From: Lewinellaceae bacterium
GTDB taxonomy: Bacteria > Bacteroidota > Bacteroidia > Chitinophagales > Saprospiraceae
DNA length: 64,000 nucleotides
Assembly (NCBI GenBank): GCA_016716135.1
Contig: JADJWX010000013.1
Coordinates: 193,545-257,544, forward strand
Direction: 5' to 3'
Shown here: positions 39,722-49,600 of the stretch, piece after piece
How positions within the stretch are numbered: position 1 is the stretch's first letter
Layout of the letters: the number at the start of each line of letters is the position of its first letter
Made by a program: the position numbers and the translations under genes
The notes under the pieces: model-generated
The model's input: only the letters and a program-made list of their open reading frames with translations
Told to the model about the DNA's origin: nothing
Databases searched by the model: none

Positions 39722-42265
39722 ATGAAGCAACTGCTGCCCCTATTTTGTCTTTTTCTCTCCCAATTTTCACTTTCCGCCCAGGTCGATTACCTCAAATCTT
39801 ACGGCCTCCCCAATCGCAATGAACACCTCATCGCCATCCACCCCGCCGCCGAGCCGGGGCAGTTTTGGGCCGCAGGCCTGACCGGTTCGCTCGGGCAGGA
39901 CGATTTCCTCCTCCTCAAACTCGACTCTGCCGGGCAGGTGCTTTGGGCCGACACCCTCGGCTCGCTCAAGCACAACGAAAACATTTTCGCCTTCGACCGC
40001 GACCCCGTCACCGGGACCATGTGGATAGCCGGCAACCGCACCCTTTTTGGCGACCGCCTTCAGGAACCGGTACTCATCCGGCTGGACGGCAACGGTGCCG
40101 TCACTGCCCAAATTTTTGAAGCAAACAGCTACAATTCCGACTACGGCATGTATTCCGTAAAAGCCCTGTCCGACGGCGGCGCTCTGGCCTACCAGACCGA
40201 CCCCGGCACCAAGACGCCCACGCTCCGGCGCTACGATGCGGCAGGTAAAAAAGTATGGGCAGAGCAATTTATCGATGCCAATGCCGGCCGGCCCTACCAG
40301 TCCTTTGCGGAGCTGCCCGACGGCCGTTTTTTTACCATCCGCCCGTATGGCAGTTTCTCCGGCAACAACTACCGGGCGGAAGTGAGCCTGCGCTCCGCAT
40401 CCAACAGCCTCATCTGGAAAACCGACATCCAAAGCCCCACCGGCGCCGGGAAAACCCGCGCAGGCAGCATCCTGTACGACCCCACCGACAGCACCCTCAT
40501 CGTGTTCCATTGGGAAAATCAGAACAAGCGGTTTTTGACAAAAATCGGGACAGACATGCAGCTGCGCTGGCAGGTAGAGACCCAGCCCTTGCAGTCCAGC
40601 CTGTATCAACTTCCCTGGCTTTTCACCGGCCCCGGCGGGGTTATCGGGATGCTGTACGACCAGGGCATCGAGTTGCGCAATCCCGAAACCGGGGCGCTCA
40701 TCCAGGCCAGCGACCTCTCCGGCGGCAGTCCGGATTGGGGCAAAGCACTGCGGGGAGCGGCATTTTCGCCCTTCGGAAACATAGCAGTAGTGGGGAAAAC
40801 GACGGCCACTGCCAGTTCGGACGGCTACTACGGCCTGCTCCAAGGCGCCGATTTTACCGTGCAGGAAGAAGCCGCCATTGGCACGGACGGCCTGCGGGAT
40901 GACGATGTCAGTCCCATAATTGCGGCAACCGGCGGCCATATTTTCCTGATGAGCACTGCTGATTTTGGCCCGGCAAAGGGCTGGGAAATTGTACTCCGCA
41001 AAATCGAGCCGGCGAGCGGCGAAGAAGTTTGGGTCAAAAACTACGGTTCGCCAGGTACCGAAAGAAACCAGGATATCCTGGTGTTGGCCGACGGCAACCT
41101 GCTGCTCATGGCCGGACAGGACAAACCCGGAGACACCACACGTATGCTTTTTTTAAAAATAAATCCCGGCAACGGGGATGTCATCTGGGAAAGCCTCCAG
41201 CCAAACTGGGGCGCGCAATACACCATCCGGGGGGCGGCCACACCCGACGGCGGCGCTGTCGTCGTTTTTCAGGGCAGTATCCCGCACCCCGCTGTGCCGG
41301 GCGGAGTCGCGTCCTGGCAATTGCAGGGGCTGCGCCTTTCGCCGGCGGGGCAGGTAGTCTGGCGGAAATGGTTCGAACCGACCTGGTCGCCCGGCCTGGA
41401 CCCGGGGAATTCGTACATCGAGCGGGTGGTGGCCTTGCAGGACGGTTCCATGCTCGCCATAGGCCTGGAGGACGAATATGCCGGCCTCGTGCTGCGCATC
41501 GATGCCGAAAACGGCGACATTACGCTTGCCCTTACCCTCGATCCCGTGACCAGCAGCAACGACCGCCGGTTTACCAGCGCCGCCGAAGCGCCGAACGGCG
41601 ACCTGCTGTTGTTGAACCGGAACCACCTAATGGCCGATTCCTTGTGGCTATACCGGCTCTCGCCCGATGGGAATACCCTCCTGCGCAAAGGCTTCAAGTT
41701 TGGCAATTTTCACCGGGAATCGTCGCTCCACCGGGCGCCCGATGGCGGGCTGTTGCTCGTGCTTTCGTTTTCCAATGCCAACTGGCTCGTGCCCGGCGGC
41801 CTGCGGGTGCTGCGTATGACCGACGACTTCGACGTGCTTTCAGAAATCATCCTGTACGACGACGAATTGAGGCCCAACGATGCCACCATGCTGCCGGATG
41901 GCGCGCTGGCTCTGACGGGCTTCTTCCGCCCCACGAACAGCGATGATATGTTTTTGATGAAAACGCTGCCCGTGCCTGCGGTAGCCACCCATGAACCTTG
42001 GGAAAACAGCAGCCTTCAGGTTTTCCCCAACCCCGTGGCCACCGGGCAGGCGCTTCAGATTTTTCTTGAAAACGACTTCCGGGGTAAGGTGCAAATCGAG
42101 TTCCTCGACCTGGACGGGCGGGTGCTGCAATCTTTTTTTGAAGAAAAAACCGGGCAAGGGCTACAGGTCAGCAAGGGGCTGGGCGCCACGGTTGCCGGCA
42201 AGATGTTTTTCGTCCGGTTGTCGGGTGCGGGAAAGTCGGCAGCGAGGCTGGTGTTAAAGCTCTAG
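39722..42265 (+). CDS. T9SS type A cargo, predicted beta-propeller (847 aa)
   Basis: Signal peptide MKQLLPLFCLFLSQFSLSAQ. The body consists of many repeats with the pattern D-x-LLLKLDxxGxVLWxDTLG (for example FLLLKLDSAGQVLWADTLGS, MLFLKINPGNGDVIWESLQP), which matches SBBP/delta-60-like beta-propeller repeats. The chain ends with a T9SS type A domain: LQVFPNPVATGQALQIFLEN, then FFVRLSGAGKSAARLVLKL. The product should be secreted through the T9SS and displayed or released; its binding partner is unknown. There are several in-frame neighbours of the same cargo type in this window but no secretion-machine genes. Confidence 0.85.
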   Translation: MKQLLPLFCLFLSQFSLSAQVDYLKSYGLPNRNEHLIAIHPAAEPGQFWAAGLTGSLGQDDFLLLKLDSAGQVLWADTLGSLKHNENIFAFDRDPVTGTMWIAGNRTLFGDRLQEPVLIRLDGNGAVTAQIFEANSYNSDYGMYSVKALSDGGALAYQTDPGTKTPTLRRYDAAGKKVWAEQFIDANAGRPYQSFAELPDGRFFTIRPYGSFSGNNYRAEVSLRSASNSLIWKTDIQSPTGAGKTRAGSILYDPTDSTLIVFHWENQNKRFLTKIGTDMQLRWQVETQPLQSSLYQLPWLFTGPGGVIGMLYDQGIELRNPETGALIQASDLSGGSPDWGKALRGAAFSPFGNIAVVGKTTATASSDGYYGLLQGADFTVQEEAAIGTDGLRDDDVSPIIAATGGHIFLMSTADFGPAKGWEIVLRKIEPASGEEVWVKNYGSPGTERNQDILVLADGNLLLMAGQDKPGDTTRMLFLKINPGNGDVIWESLQPNWGAQYTIRGAATPDGGAVVVFQGSIPHPAVPGGVASWQLQGLRLSPAGQVVWRKWFEPTWSPGLDPGNSYIERVVALQDGSMLAIGLEDEYAGLVLRIDAENGDITLALTLDPVTSSNDRRFTSAAEAPNGDLLLLNRNHLMADSLWLYRLSPDGNTLLRKGFKFGNFHRESSLHRAPDGGLLLVLSFSNANWLVPGGLRVLRMTDDFDVLSEIILYDDELRPNDATMLPDGALALTGFFRPTNSDDMFLMKTLPVPAVATHEPWENSSLQVFPNPVATGQALQIFLENDFRGKVQIEFLDLDGRVLQSFFEEKTGQGLQVSKGLGATVAGKMFFVRLSGAGKSAARLVLKL

Positions 42266-42430
42266 GGCGGCTTTTTTATCCATTCAAACAATGCATCATT
42301 AAAGCCCTGCAACGTGCATCAAAATCGGCTACCATGCCACTAATAGAAATCTTTTTGAGGTGTTTTTGCTTCTGAAATACAGCGTTCAAAAGCATGAATT
42401 AAACATAATTTGTTTTAGCAGGATTTTACC

Positions 42431-43084
42431 TCACCGGATCAAATACGTTTGATTATCCAACGTCCGAGGTGCCTTATCGCCTGGGCAACGTGCTTTTATC
42501 TCTTCGAAGATGTACATGTCGCCGGGCTCTGCGTCATCGATGAGGCTTTGGGTGCCTAGTTCATAACGCGCCCCGGCATTAATCACCTCGGCAATAACCT
42601 GATTGTTCCGGATTTGAAGAACCTTATAACCGGATATGGAGCAGTTACTACAAATATCAAAGCCTTCCACCGCAGCTGCCATACCTCTTTGCGCCTTAAA
42701 TACACTGTGACCGATTGTTCCGGATATGTATTGAGCGCCCAGGCGTGGTACCGGATCCGGAATACGTCTGACCTGGTAATTGAACGTAACCGGTTGAAGT
42801 TTTCCTCCAGAAACGGTTATTGTGCCATTGCCTGGTGTGCTTCCACGAACCACATACAACAAACCATTTTGATGTTCCACACTCAGGTTATCGCTGGTTT
42901 CCAGGCGAACATCCGCTTCGGGCACACCGCGCACCAAAATGGAAACGGGGTTGTCGAGACCAATGTAAAATACATTCATTTTTTCCAGGCTTATAATACA
43001 GGCTGGCTCTTCAGGATGAAAAGCAAATGCAAGCGTGGCGGCTACGGCCCAGAGTGCTAGCAAGGAGGAAAGGATTGTACGCAT
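42431..43084 (-). CDS. Secreted protein with GldM C-terminal-like domain
   Basis: 217 residues from ATG 43084 (MRTILSSLLALWAVAATLAF), with a signal peptide. EKMNVFYIGLDNPVSILVRG and then VPEADVRL, RRIPDPVPRLGAQYISGT and GDMYIFEEIKARCPGDKAPR are the features of the two C-terminal domains of the gliding-motility/T9SS protein GldM. Full GldM is about 500 residues with an N-terminal transmembrane helix; here only the periplasmic end is present and free of membrane anchor. It could be a partner of the GldKLMN machine or an unrelated protein that reuses the fold. It is divergent from parE, and shares the 298-bp space between them. Confidence 0.75.
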   Translation of the reverse strand: MRTILSSLLALWAVAATLAFAFHPEEPACIISLEKMNVFYIGLDNPVSILVRGVPEADVRLETSDNLSVEHQNGLLYVVRGSTPGNGTITVSGGKLQPVTFNYQVRRIPDPVPRLGAQYISGTIGHSVFKAQRGMAAAVEGFDICSNCSISGYKVLQIRNNQVIAEVINAGARYELGTQSLIDDAEPGDMYIFEEIKARCPGDKAPRTLDNQTYLIR

Positions 43085-43204
43085 GGGTGAGTTGAAGTTG
43101 GCTTGTGAAACCGGGAGGTTGGTACTTAAAACGTTAGGAGTAGTTGCTTTATTTATTTTTCTTGTCCGGGTTCTTAAAGCCATCTCAGGTATATTAAAAC
43201 ACAA

Positions 43205-43239
43205 TTTGTTTTTTTTAAACAAAAAATGTTTTAAATTTG
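43205..43239 (+). promoter_or_regulatory. Candidate promoter of parE
   Basis: TTTG (43205-43208) and TAAATTTG (43232-43239) with a 23-nt spacer, a little longer than the usual 19-21. It is in an A/T-rich stretch with facing T and A runs. The leader to the ATG at 43383 would be about 137 nt. Confidence 0.4.
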
Positions 43240-43382
43240 CTCCCAAGGCACAATCCCTTTTGTCAAACCGTCAAAACTGCATTACTTTGGGCGCAAATCA
43301 CAAGACATCAAAAACGGCAAAGGCCGGCAAAACCCTGGCCGAAACAAATAACAAAAAACGAGCGACGAAGCGCGAACAAGCC

Positions 43383-45293
43383 ATGCAGGAAATCCGCTAT
43401 ACCGAAGACGAAATTAAATCACTCGACTGGCGCGAGCACATCCGCCTGCGCCCGGGCATGTACATCGGCAAACTTGGCGACGGCAGCAGCCCCGAAGACG
43501 GCATCTACGTGTTGCTGAAGGAGGTGCTCGACAATTCCATCGACGAGTACGCCATGGGCTTCGGCAAACAAATCGACGTGACGATCGACGAACACGGCGT
43601 CACCGTGCGCGACTATGGCCGCGGCATTCCGCTGGGCAAGGTGGTCGACGTGGTGAGCAAGATCAACACCGGCGCCAAATATGATTCCAAGGCGTTTAAA
43701 AAATCGGTGGGTCTCAATGGCGTGGGCACCAAGGCGGTGAACGCCCTTTCGGAATATTTCAAGGTGACCGCCGTACGCGACGGGAAGGCCAAGTGGGCGG
43801 AATTCCAGTTTGGTAACTTGAAAAAAGAGAGTAAAAACGAATCGACCAAAGAGGAAAACGGTACGCTCATCCAGTTCAAGCCCGACAACGGCATGTTCCG
43901 CAATTTTCGTTGGGTAAACGATTACGTCGAGCAGCAACTCTGGAACTACGCCTACCTCAACGCCGGCCTGCGGATCAATTTTAACGGTAAAACATTTTAC
44001 TCCAAAAACGGCCTGCATGACCTGCTGAGCAAAAAAACCAATACCGAACACATCCGTTACCCGATTATTCACCTCGTTGGGGAAGACGTAGAAATCGCTT
44101 TGACCCACGGCGAACATTACGGTGAGCAGTACTACTCTTTCGTCAACGGCCAAAACACCACCCAGGGCGGTACGCACCTGAATGCTTTCCGGGAGGCGCT
44201 GGTCAAAACCGTGCGCGACCACTTTAAGAAAAATTTCGACGCCAAGGATATCCGCGAGAGCGTGATCGCCGCAGTGAGCGTGCGGGTGGAAGAGCCGGTG
44301 TTCGAATCGCAAACCAAAACCCGCCTGGGTTCCGATAAAATTGCTCCCGACGGCCCCAACATCCGCACCTGGATGAGCGATTTTCTGACCAAATCGCTCG
44401 ACAATTTTTTACACGAAAATACCGAAGTGGCCGGCCAGATGCTCAAACGCATCCAACAGTCGGAACGCGAGCGCAAGGAAATCGCCGGCGTGAAAAAACT
44501 GGCCAATCAACGCGCCAAGGCAGCCAATATTCACAACAAAAAACTGCGCGACTGCCGCTACCACTTCAACGAAAAAGGTCCGGAAGACGCCCGGGAAAAC
44601 AGCACGATCTTTATCACGGAGGGTGACTCCGCCAGCGGCTCGCTGACCAAATCGCGCGATGTGAACACCCAGGCCGTGTTCAGCCTGCGCGGCAAACCGC
44701 TCAACTGTTACGGCCTCACCAAAAAAATTGTGTACCAGAACGAGGAGTTCAACCTCCTCCAGCACGCACTCAACATCGAGGATTCCCTCGACGACCTGCG
44801 CTACAACCGCGTGGTGATCGCCACCGATGCCGATGTCGACGGCATGCACATCCGGCTGCTGCTGCTGACGTTTTTCCTCCAGTTTTTCCCCGATCTGGTA
44901 CGCAACCATCACCTGTACATTCTGGATACCCCACTGTTTCGCGTACGCGACAAACGGCAAACATTTTACTGCTACTCCGAGGCGGAAAAACAGGAAGCGA
45001 TCCAGAAATTGCGCGGCAAGCCGGAAATCACCCGGTTTAAAGGGTTAGGTGAAATCTCGCCGAACGAATTCGCCGGTTTTATCAACGAAAACATGCGTCT
45101 GGAACCGGTGATCCTTCCGGAAGAAACCAACATCGACCATGTGCTCAGCTATTACATGGGCAAGAACACACCGGAACGCCAGGAATTTATCATCGACAAT
45201 TTGCGGGTGGAAATGGATGTGGTAACCCCGGAACTTCGGCCCGGGAAAAACGAAGAAAATGAAGATGCCGCTGTTGAACTCGAAGAAGTTTAG
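43383..45293 (+). CDS. parE: DNA topoisomerase IV subunit B
   Basis: 636 residues from ATG 43383 (MQEIRYTEDEIKSLDWREHI). The N-terminal GHKL ATPase has RLRPGMYIGKLGDGSSPEDG, EVLDNSIDEYAMGFG and GRGIPLGKVVDVVS. The transducer domain follows, then the TOPRIM region with ITEGDSASGSLTKSRD (catalytic Glu) and DADVDGMHIRLLLLT (metal Asp triad). The sequence fits Bacteroidota ParE, which is shorter than GyrB and has the IRSLDW/KSLDW start. With ParC (not in this window) it decatenates chromosomes. Upstream reading frame to 43035 is antisense noise. Confidence 0.93.
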   Translation: MQEIRYTEDEIKSLDWREHIRLRPGMYIGKLGDGSSPEDGIYVLLKEVLDNSIDEYAMGFGKQIDVTIDEHGVTVRDYGRGIPLGKVVDVVSKINTGAKYDSKAFKKSVGLNGVGTKAVNALSEYFKVTAVRDGKAKWAEFQFGNLKKESKNESTKEENGTLIQFKPDNGMFRNFRWVNDYVEQQLWNYAYLNAGLRINFNGKTFYSKNGLHDLLSKKTNTEHIRYPIIHLVGEDVEIALTHGEHYGEQYYSFVNGQNTTQGGTHLNAFREALVKTVRDHFKKNFDAKDIRESVIAAVSVRVEEPVFESQTKTRLGSDKIAPDGPNIRTWMSDFLTKSLDNFLHENTEVAGQMLKRIQQSERERKEIAGVKKLANQRAKAANIHNKKLRDCRYHFNEKGPEDARENSTIFITEGDSASGSLTKSRDVNTQAVFSLRGKPLNCYGLTKKIVYQNEEFNLLQHALNIEDSLDDLRYNRVVIATDADVDGMHIRLLLLTFFLQFFPDLVRNHHLYILDTPLFRVRDKRQTFYCYSEAEKQEAIQKLRGKPEITRFKGLGEISPNEFAGFINENMRLEPVILPEETNIDHVLSYYMGKNTPERQEFIIDNLRVEMDVVTPELRPGKNEENEDAAVELEEV

Positions 45294-45325
45294 TGCAGCT
45301 TGAAAAGTGGAGCACTACACCGGGC

Positions 45326-46210
45326 TTATTCCTGCCAGAAATGTTCCAGCAATTCAAACAAAGGCTGGTGCTCCGGTACAAAATGGTGGCTGCGCAACTT
45401 GGAGACGTCCATCCAGCGCAGCTCGGCAATATCGTCATTCGGGTTGGGCTCGCCGTCGACCAGGCGGCAGGCGTACAGGTGGGTGATGATGGAGTCGAGT
45501 GAGCCGCGGTACCGCCAATCGTCGATGCGGCAAGAACCCAGATACGAGAGTTGATCCACTTCGATTTCGCCGCATTCTTCAAACAACTCCCGCAAAGCAG
45601 CCATTTCATAACTTTCGTCGGAAGGATCGGTAAAACCACCGGGCAGGCGGAGTTTGGTTTCGTTTTCTTTCCGGGCCAGCAGCAACTCCTGGTAATCGGA
45701 CCGGAACACAGCAATATCCACAGTTGGATACACCGTGGGGTAGCGGTTGAAGGAGGCGTAGAGCACACCCGCCCGGAAGTCGCGCGGGCTGATGGTTTCC
45801 TCCGGGAACTCTTCTTCCGGAAAGTCGTCTATGTCGGCGTCCAGTGCCTCCGCAGTAAAGCGCCCGGAATAACAATCGACAAATTCTTCCTGGCTTCCGT
45901 AAAGCGTTACCGGCATTTCCGGGCGCAGTTCCATGATCCGGCGGTCGAGTTCCTGGCTCCAGATGCGGTCGTCGGGAAGATCGGGCATTTCGTACACAGC
46001 GATTTTTTCACCGTATTTTTCATAAAAAAGTTGAACGCGAAATTGCCAGTCGAGCGGGTTCCGGTCGCTGGGCGCCGGGTTGGAACCGAGAAAAATCAGC
46101 ACCTGCCGGTGTTTTTTTTGAATTGTTCCGATCAGTTGTTCGTGTACCTGGTTCAGTTCAAATACCTGAAATCGGCCGATAAAAATTCCGGTGCCGGATG
46201 GTGTCGCCAT
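45326..46210 (-). CDS. Nudix hydrolase fused to degenerate NMN adenylyltransferase domain
   Basis: 294 residues, start MATPSGTGIFIGRFQVFELN. The N-terminal 125 residues keep the NMNAT fold features GIFIGRFQVF and VLIFLGSNPAPSDRNPLDWQ, but the catalytic H-x-G-H motif after GRFQ is replaced by NQVH, so transferase activity is doubtful. The C-terminal domain is a Nudix hydrolase: LPGGFTDPSDESYEMAALRE and LFEECGEI give the Nudix box with one extra residue. NadM-type NMNAT-Nudix fusions act in NAD metabolism (ADP-ribose hydrolysis plus NMN adenylation). Here probably only the Nudix part is active. Its 3' end converges with parE, 32 nt apart. Confidence 0.82.
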   Translation of the reverse strand: MATPSGTGIFIGRFQVFELNQVHEQLIGTIQKKHRQVLIFLGSNPAPSDRNPLDWQFRVQLFYEKYGEKIAVYEMPDLPDDRIWSQELDRRIMELRPEMPVTLYGSQEEFVDCYSGRFTAEALDADIDDFPEEEFPEETISPRDFRAGVLYASFNRYPTVYPTVDIAVFRSDYQELLLARKENETKLRLPGGFTDPSDESYEMAALRELFEECGEIEVDQLSYLGSCRIDDWRYRGSLDSIITHLYACRLVDGEPNPNDDIAELRWMDVSKLRSHHFVPEHQPLFELLEHFWQE

Positions 46211-46499
46211 GAAGCAGTTCGTTTATCCGGCGAAAGGTAGTAAAAAGCAGTGCCTGACAGGCCACAAAAAAAACCGCCCTTGAAACGGCTGTTTCAAGAA
46301 CGATTTCCAGGCAGGGGTCACTATGGTTGTTTGTGGAGGTCGTTTGTGATAATAAAAACTGCTCGTAATCAAAAAGTTCAGTGGATGGGTTTGTAGGGTG
46401 GTGGGTACTATTTCTGACGGATTTTTACGAACCCGCGTATGTACCGGGTTTGTAAAGACAAAACAACACGAGAATGCCAAATCTGTCAAGTCCGGACCA

Positions 46500-46599
46500 A
46501 TAACTGTGTCATTTGGATAAATAACTGTGCAGGAATCCCGGCCTGGCTATTGGACGCCGGGGGCATTTGCACGGTTATGGACTCAATCCGCACAGTTAT
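46500..46599. promoter_or_regulatory. Four ordered 9-bp boxes, candidate LytTR binding sites
   Basis: ATAACTGTG at 46500-46508 and 46521-46529; its reverse complement CACGGTTAT (one change) at 46570-46578 and CACAGTTAT at 46591-46599. Both pairs repeat with exactly 21 bp start to start, two helical turns, and the two pairs face each other. Known LytTR-domain sites are direct repeats near [TA][AC][CA]GTTN[AG][TG] with about that spacing; ACAGTTATG fits 8 of 9. They lie 60-160 nt ahead of the sensor kinase gene whose partner carries a LytTR domain. Confidence 0.55.
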
Positions 46600-46657
46600 G
46601 AATTAACTGTATTTTGTTGGGGCAATGCCCGTACCTTTTACCAGAAAATTTAGCCTG

Positions 46658-49600
46658 ATGCGCTTTGCCTGGACGATTTTTCTGAGCCTCTTTTTCAATA
46701 TGCTGGTTGCACAAATGCCGGCATACCTGCATTACACGGTGCAGGACGGATTGCCCAGCAACCTGGTTTACTGTGGCCTGCAAGACCGGCGTGGCCTCCT
46801 TTGGTTTGGTACCGACAAGGGCCTGGCCTGTTTTGACGGCATCCGCTTCCGCACCTACAGTATGGCCGATGGCCTCCCGGACCCGGAAGTGTTGTTTATG
46901 CGCGAAGATTCTAAAGGGCGCCTGTGGTTATTTTGTTTCCGGAAAAAACCCTGTTACATGCTGAACGGCAAGATTGTCACCGAAAAAGACGACCCCGTTC
47001 TGGCCGACATGGAGTTTGAAACAGGGCAATCAGAGCTGTCCGAACTGCCGGAGTCCGGCGTATGGCTGACCGGAAGCAGCGAGCGGGCATATAACATAAG
47101 CCCCGATACCATCCGGGCAGTCGATTTTCCGGAGCAGGTTGTCGGCTTTCGGAAAATGGGCAACACGACCTTTATCCTGGGCCGCATGGGAATCATGTAC
47201 TACACCCCGGACGGAAAAATTGAATCGGCCTACCGCACAAATTCCAAGGCATTTGGTCATCCCTCCTACACCGTTTCCGGAAACCGGCTATTATTTGTGT
47301 ATCAAAGCCTGTCGATCCTGTTGGAGTGGACGGGCAGCCGGCTTCGTGTCGTCGATGAAGTGAAGCAACCTACCGGGCAGGCCTATACCGACAGCAAGGG
47401 CCGGTTCTGGATTTGCTCGCCCATGAGTGGCGCCGTGCTTTTTGACAACGCTTCAGGCGACCTGAGCAACCCGGTCGTGTATTTGCCCGATAAAAAGGTG
47501 ATCCGGGTTTTTGAAGACGCCGAGAAAAACCTGTGGTTTTGTACCGTAAACGAAGGCCTCTATGTCCTCCCACAGAATACGGCAATAAACTACCGCGACG
47601 AGGCCGGCTTTCCGTCCAAAAATATCCGCAGCATTGCCCGGGCGGATAATGGCGATATCCTGATCGGCGATGACGCCGGCCATTTTCATATTTTGAGAAA
47701 CAGCAAAAAACTGCGCTCGTTTTCTGTTGGCTCAGATGATGGCTATAATCTGATTCGGCAAATTATTCCGATGGGTGCAGGGGCTTTTTATGCCGCTACC
47801 GACGAGGGGCTCTATCTTGTTGATCAAAATTACACCCGTATACGCAGCTCCGATTTGCCGACCAGCCTGAAATCCATGTGCCAGGTGGGCGACTCTTTGT
47901 GGGTTGGCACGGCAACCGCACTCATGTTCCATAACCTGAAAACGGGGGTTTCCGGTGTGCATATCCACAAACGCTTTACTGCGGTGACAGCCGATGCCAA
48001 AAAATATATCTGGGCAGGGAGCATCGACGGCTTGTATTCGAGCCGGGACAGTTTTCAGATAAACTGGGGCGACCGTTTTCCCATCCTTAAAAAACGCATT
48101 GTTGCCCTGAAGCCCAATGGCGCCGGAAAACTCTGGGTGGTTACCCCGGAGCATGGCCTTTTATCGGTCGATATCCGTGGCGGCAGGGTGTTGGCCGTCG
48201 ATGTGGTGAACAAACAACAACAACTGAAAACGCCGATCAACAATATTCAATCTATTTATGTGGAGGAAAACGGAACCGTTTGGATGGCAACCAACCGCGG
48301 TGTTTTTGGCCTGGACAAAAAGGGAACGCTGACGCACTTTTCAACTTTTGACGGCCTGGCCGACGACGACGTGAACGCCGTGCTCGTACACCACGATACG
48401 CTGTGGGCCTGTACCGTGTCGGGGTTGACCTGCATGCCATTGAAAGCAGGTTTAGAGTCCGGGCAATTTCAGACGCTTATCGTTAACCTCCGGTATCAAC
48501 AGCAAAACAACCCCTTCGAAATCCACCTGCTGGATTCGATCATCCCCCAAAAAATGATCCGGCTGGAACCGGATGTTTCCAACCTCGCCCTCGACCTGAC
48601 CGGGCTCGATTTCAAATGCCGGGGGAACCTGAGTTTTCAAATTGTGCAGACCAAACTCCTGCTGCCCGTTTGCTGGTGGACATTCGACAACCTGATCAGT
48701 TGGGTGGGCAGTGGATTTAAAGGGAAAAGCGACACTACCCGGGAGGCAGGCGGAACTTACAACCTGGGGGCTTTTTTGCCATCCGGCAAATACCGGTTCA
48801 CGGTAACGGCCATGCGGGTATCGGGTGTTGCCAGCCAAATGCCGGATACCTGGACGGTGCTCAAACTACCCTATTGGTACCAGGTCGTTTGGTTGCAACT
48901 TCTGATCTGGGCATTGGTAGTTTATGGCCTTTGGCGCGTTTATCGCGGGCGAATGGCTTACCGGGAAATACAGGCAACAGCCTCCGGCTTGCAACTCCAG
49001 GCACTCCAGGCTCAAATGAACCCGCATTTTATTGGGAACGCCATCAATGCCATCCAACAATTTTTACACCCGCCCAACCCGGAAAAAACAAGCGAATACA
49101 TCGCCATTTTTATGCGCCTGCTGCGCCGTACCATGGACTTTTCCGAACGGAGTTTTATTACCTTCGATGAAGAGCTGGACTATATTGAAGAATACCTCCA
49201 ACTCACCCAACTTCGGTTTGAAGACCGTTTCCGGTACACGATAACCGGCGCCGAAAATATACCTCCCGACATGCCGATACCTTCCATGCTCATCCAACCG
49301 GTGCTCGAAAATGCAACCTTGCACGGCATTGCCCCGGCGGGTCCGGCCGTACTGCAAATTGCTTTTAAAATTGAACACGACTTTTTTGAGTGCACCCTGA
49401 CCGATAACGGCCTGGGATTCAAAGAAACCCAACGGCTCAAGCGCCTGAACAATGTGGAACGCGATTCCAAAGGGCTGGCTATCTTGCAAAAAAAAATAAA
49501 CACCCTCAACCGGCTGTACGATCTGGGCCTCGAAATGGAAATGCAGGATTTATCGGAAACAGATCACTCCCGCGATACGGGAACCCGTGTTTCGCTCCGT

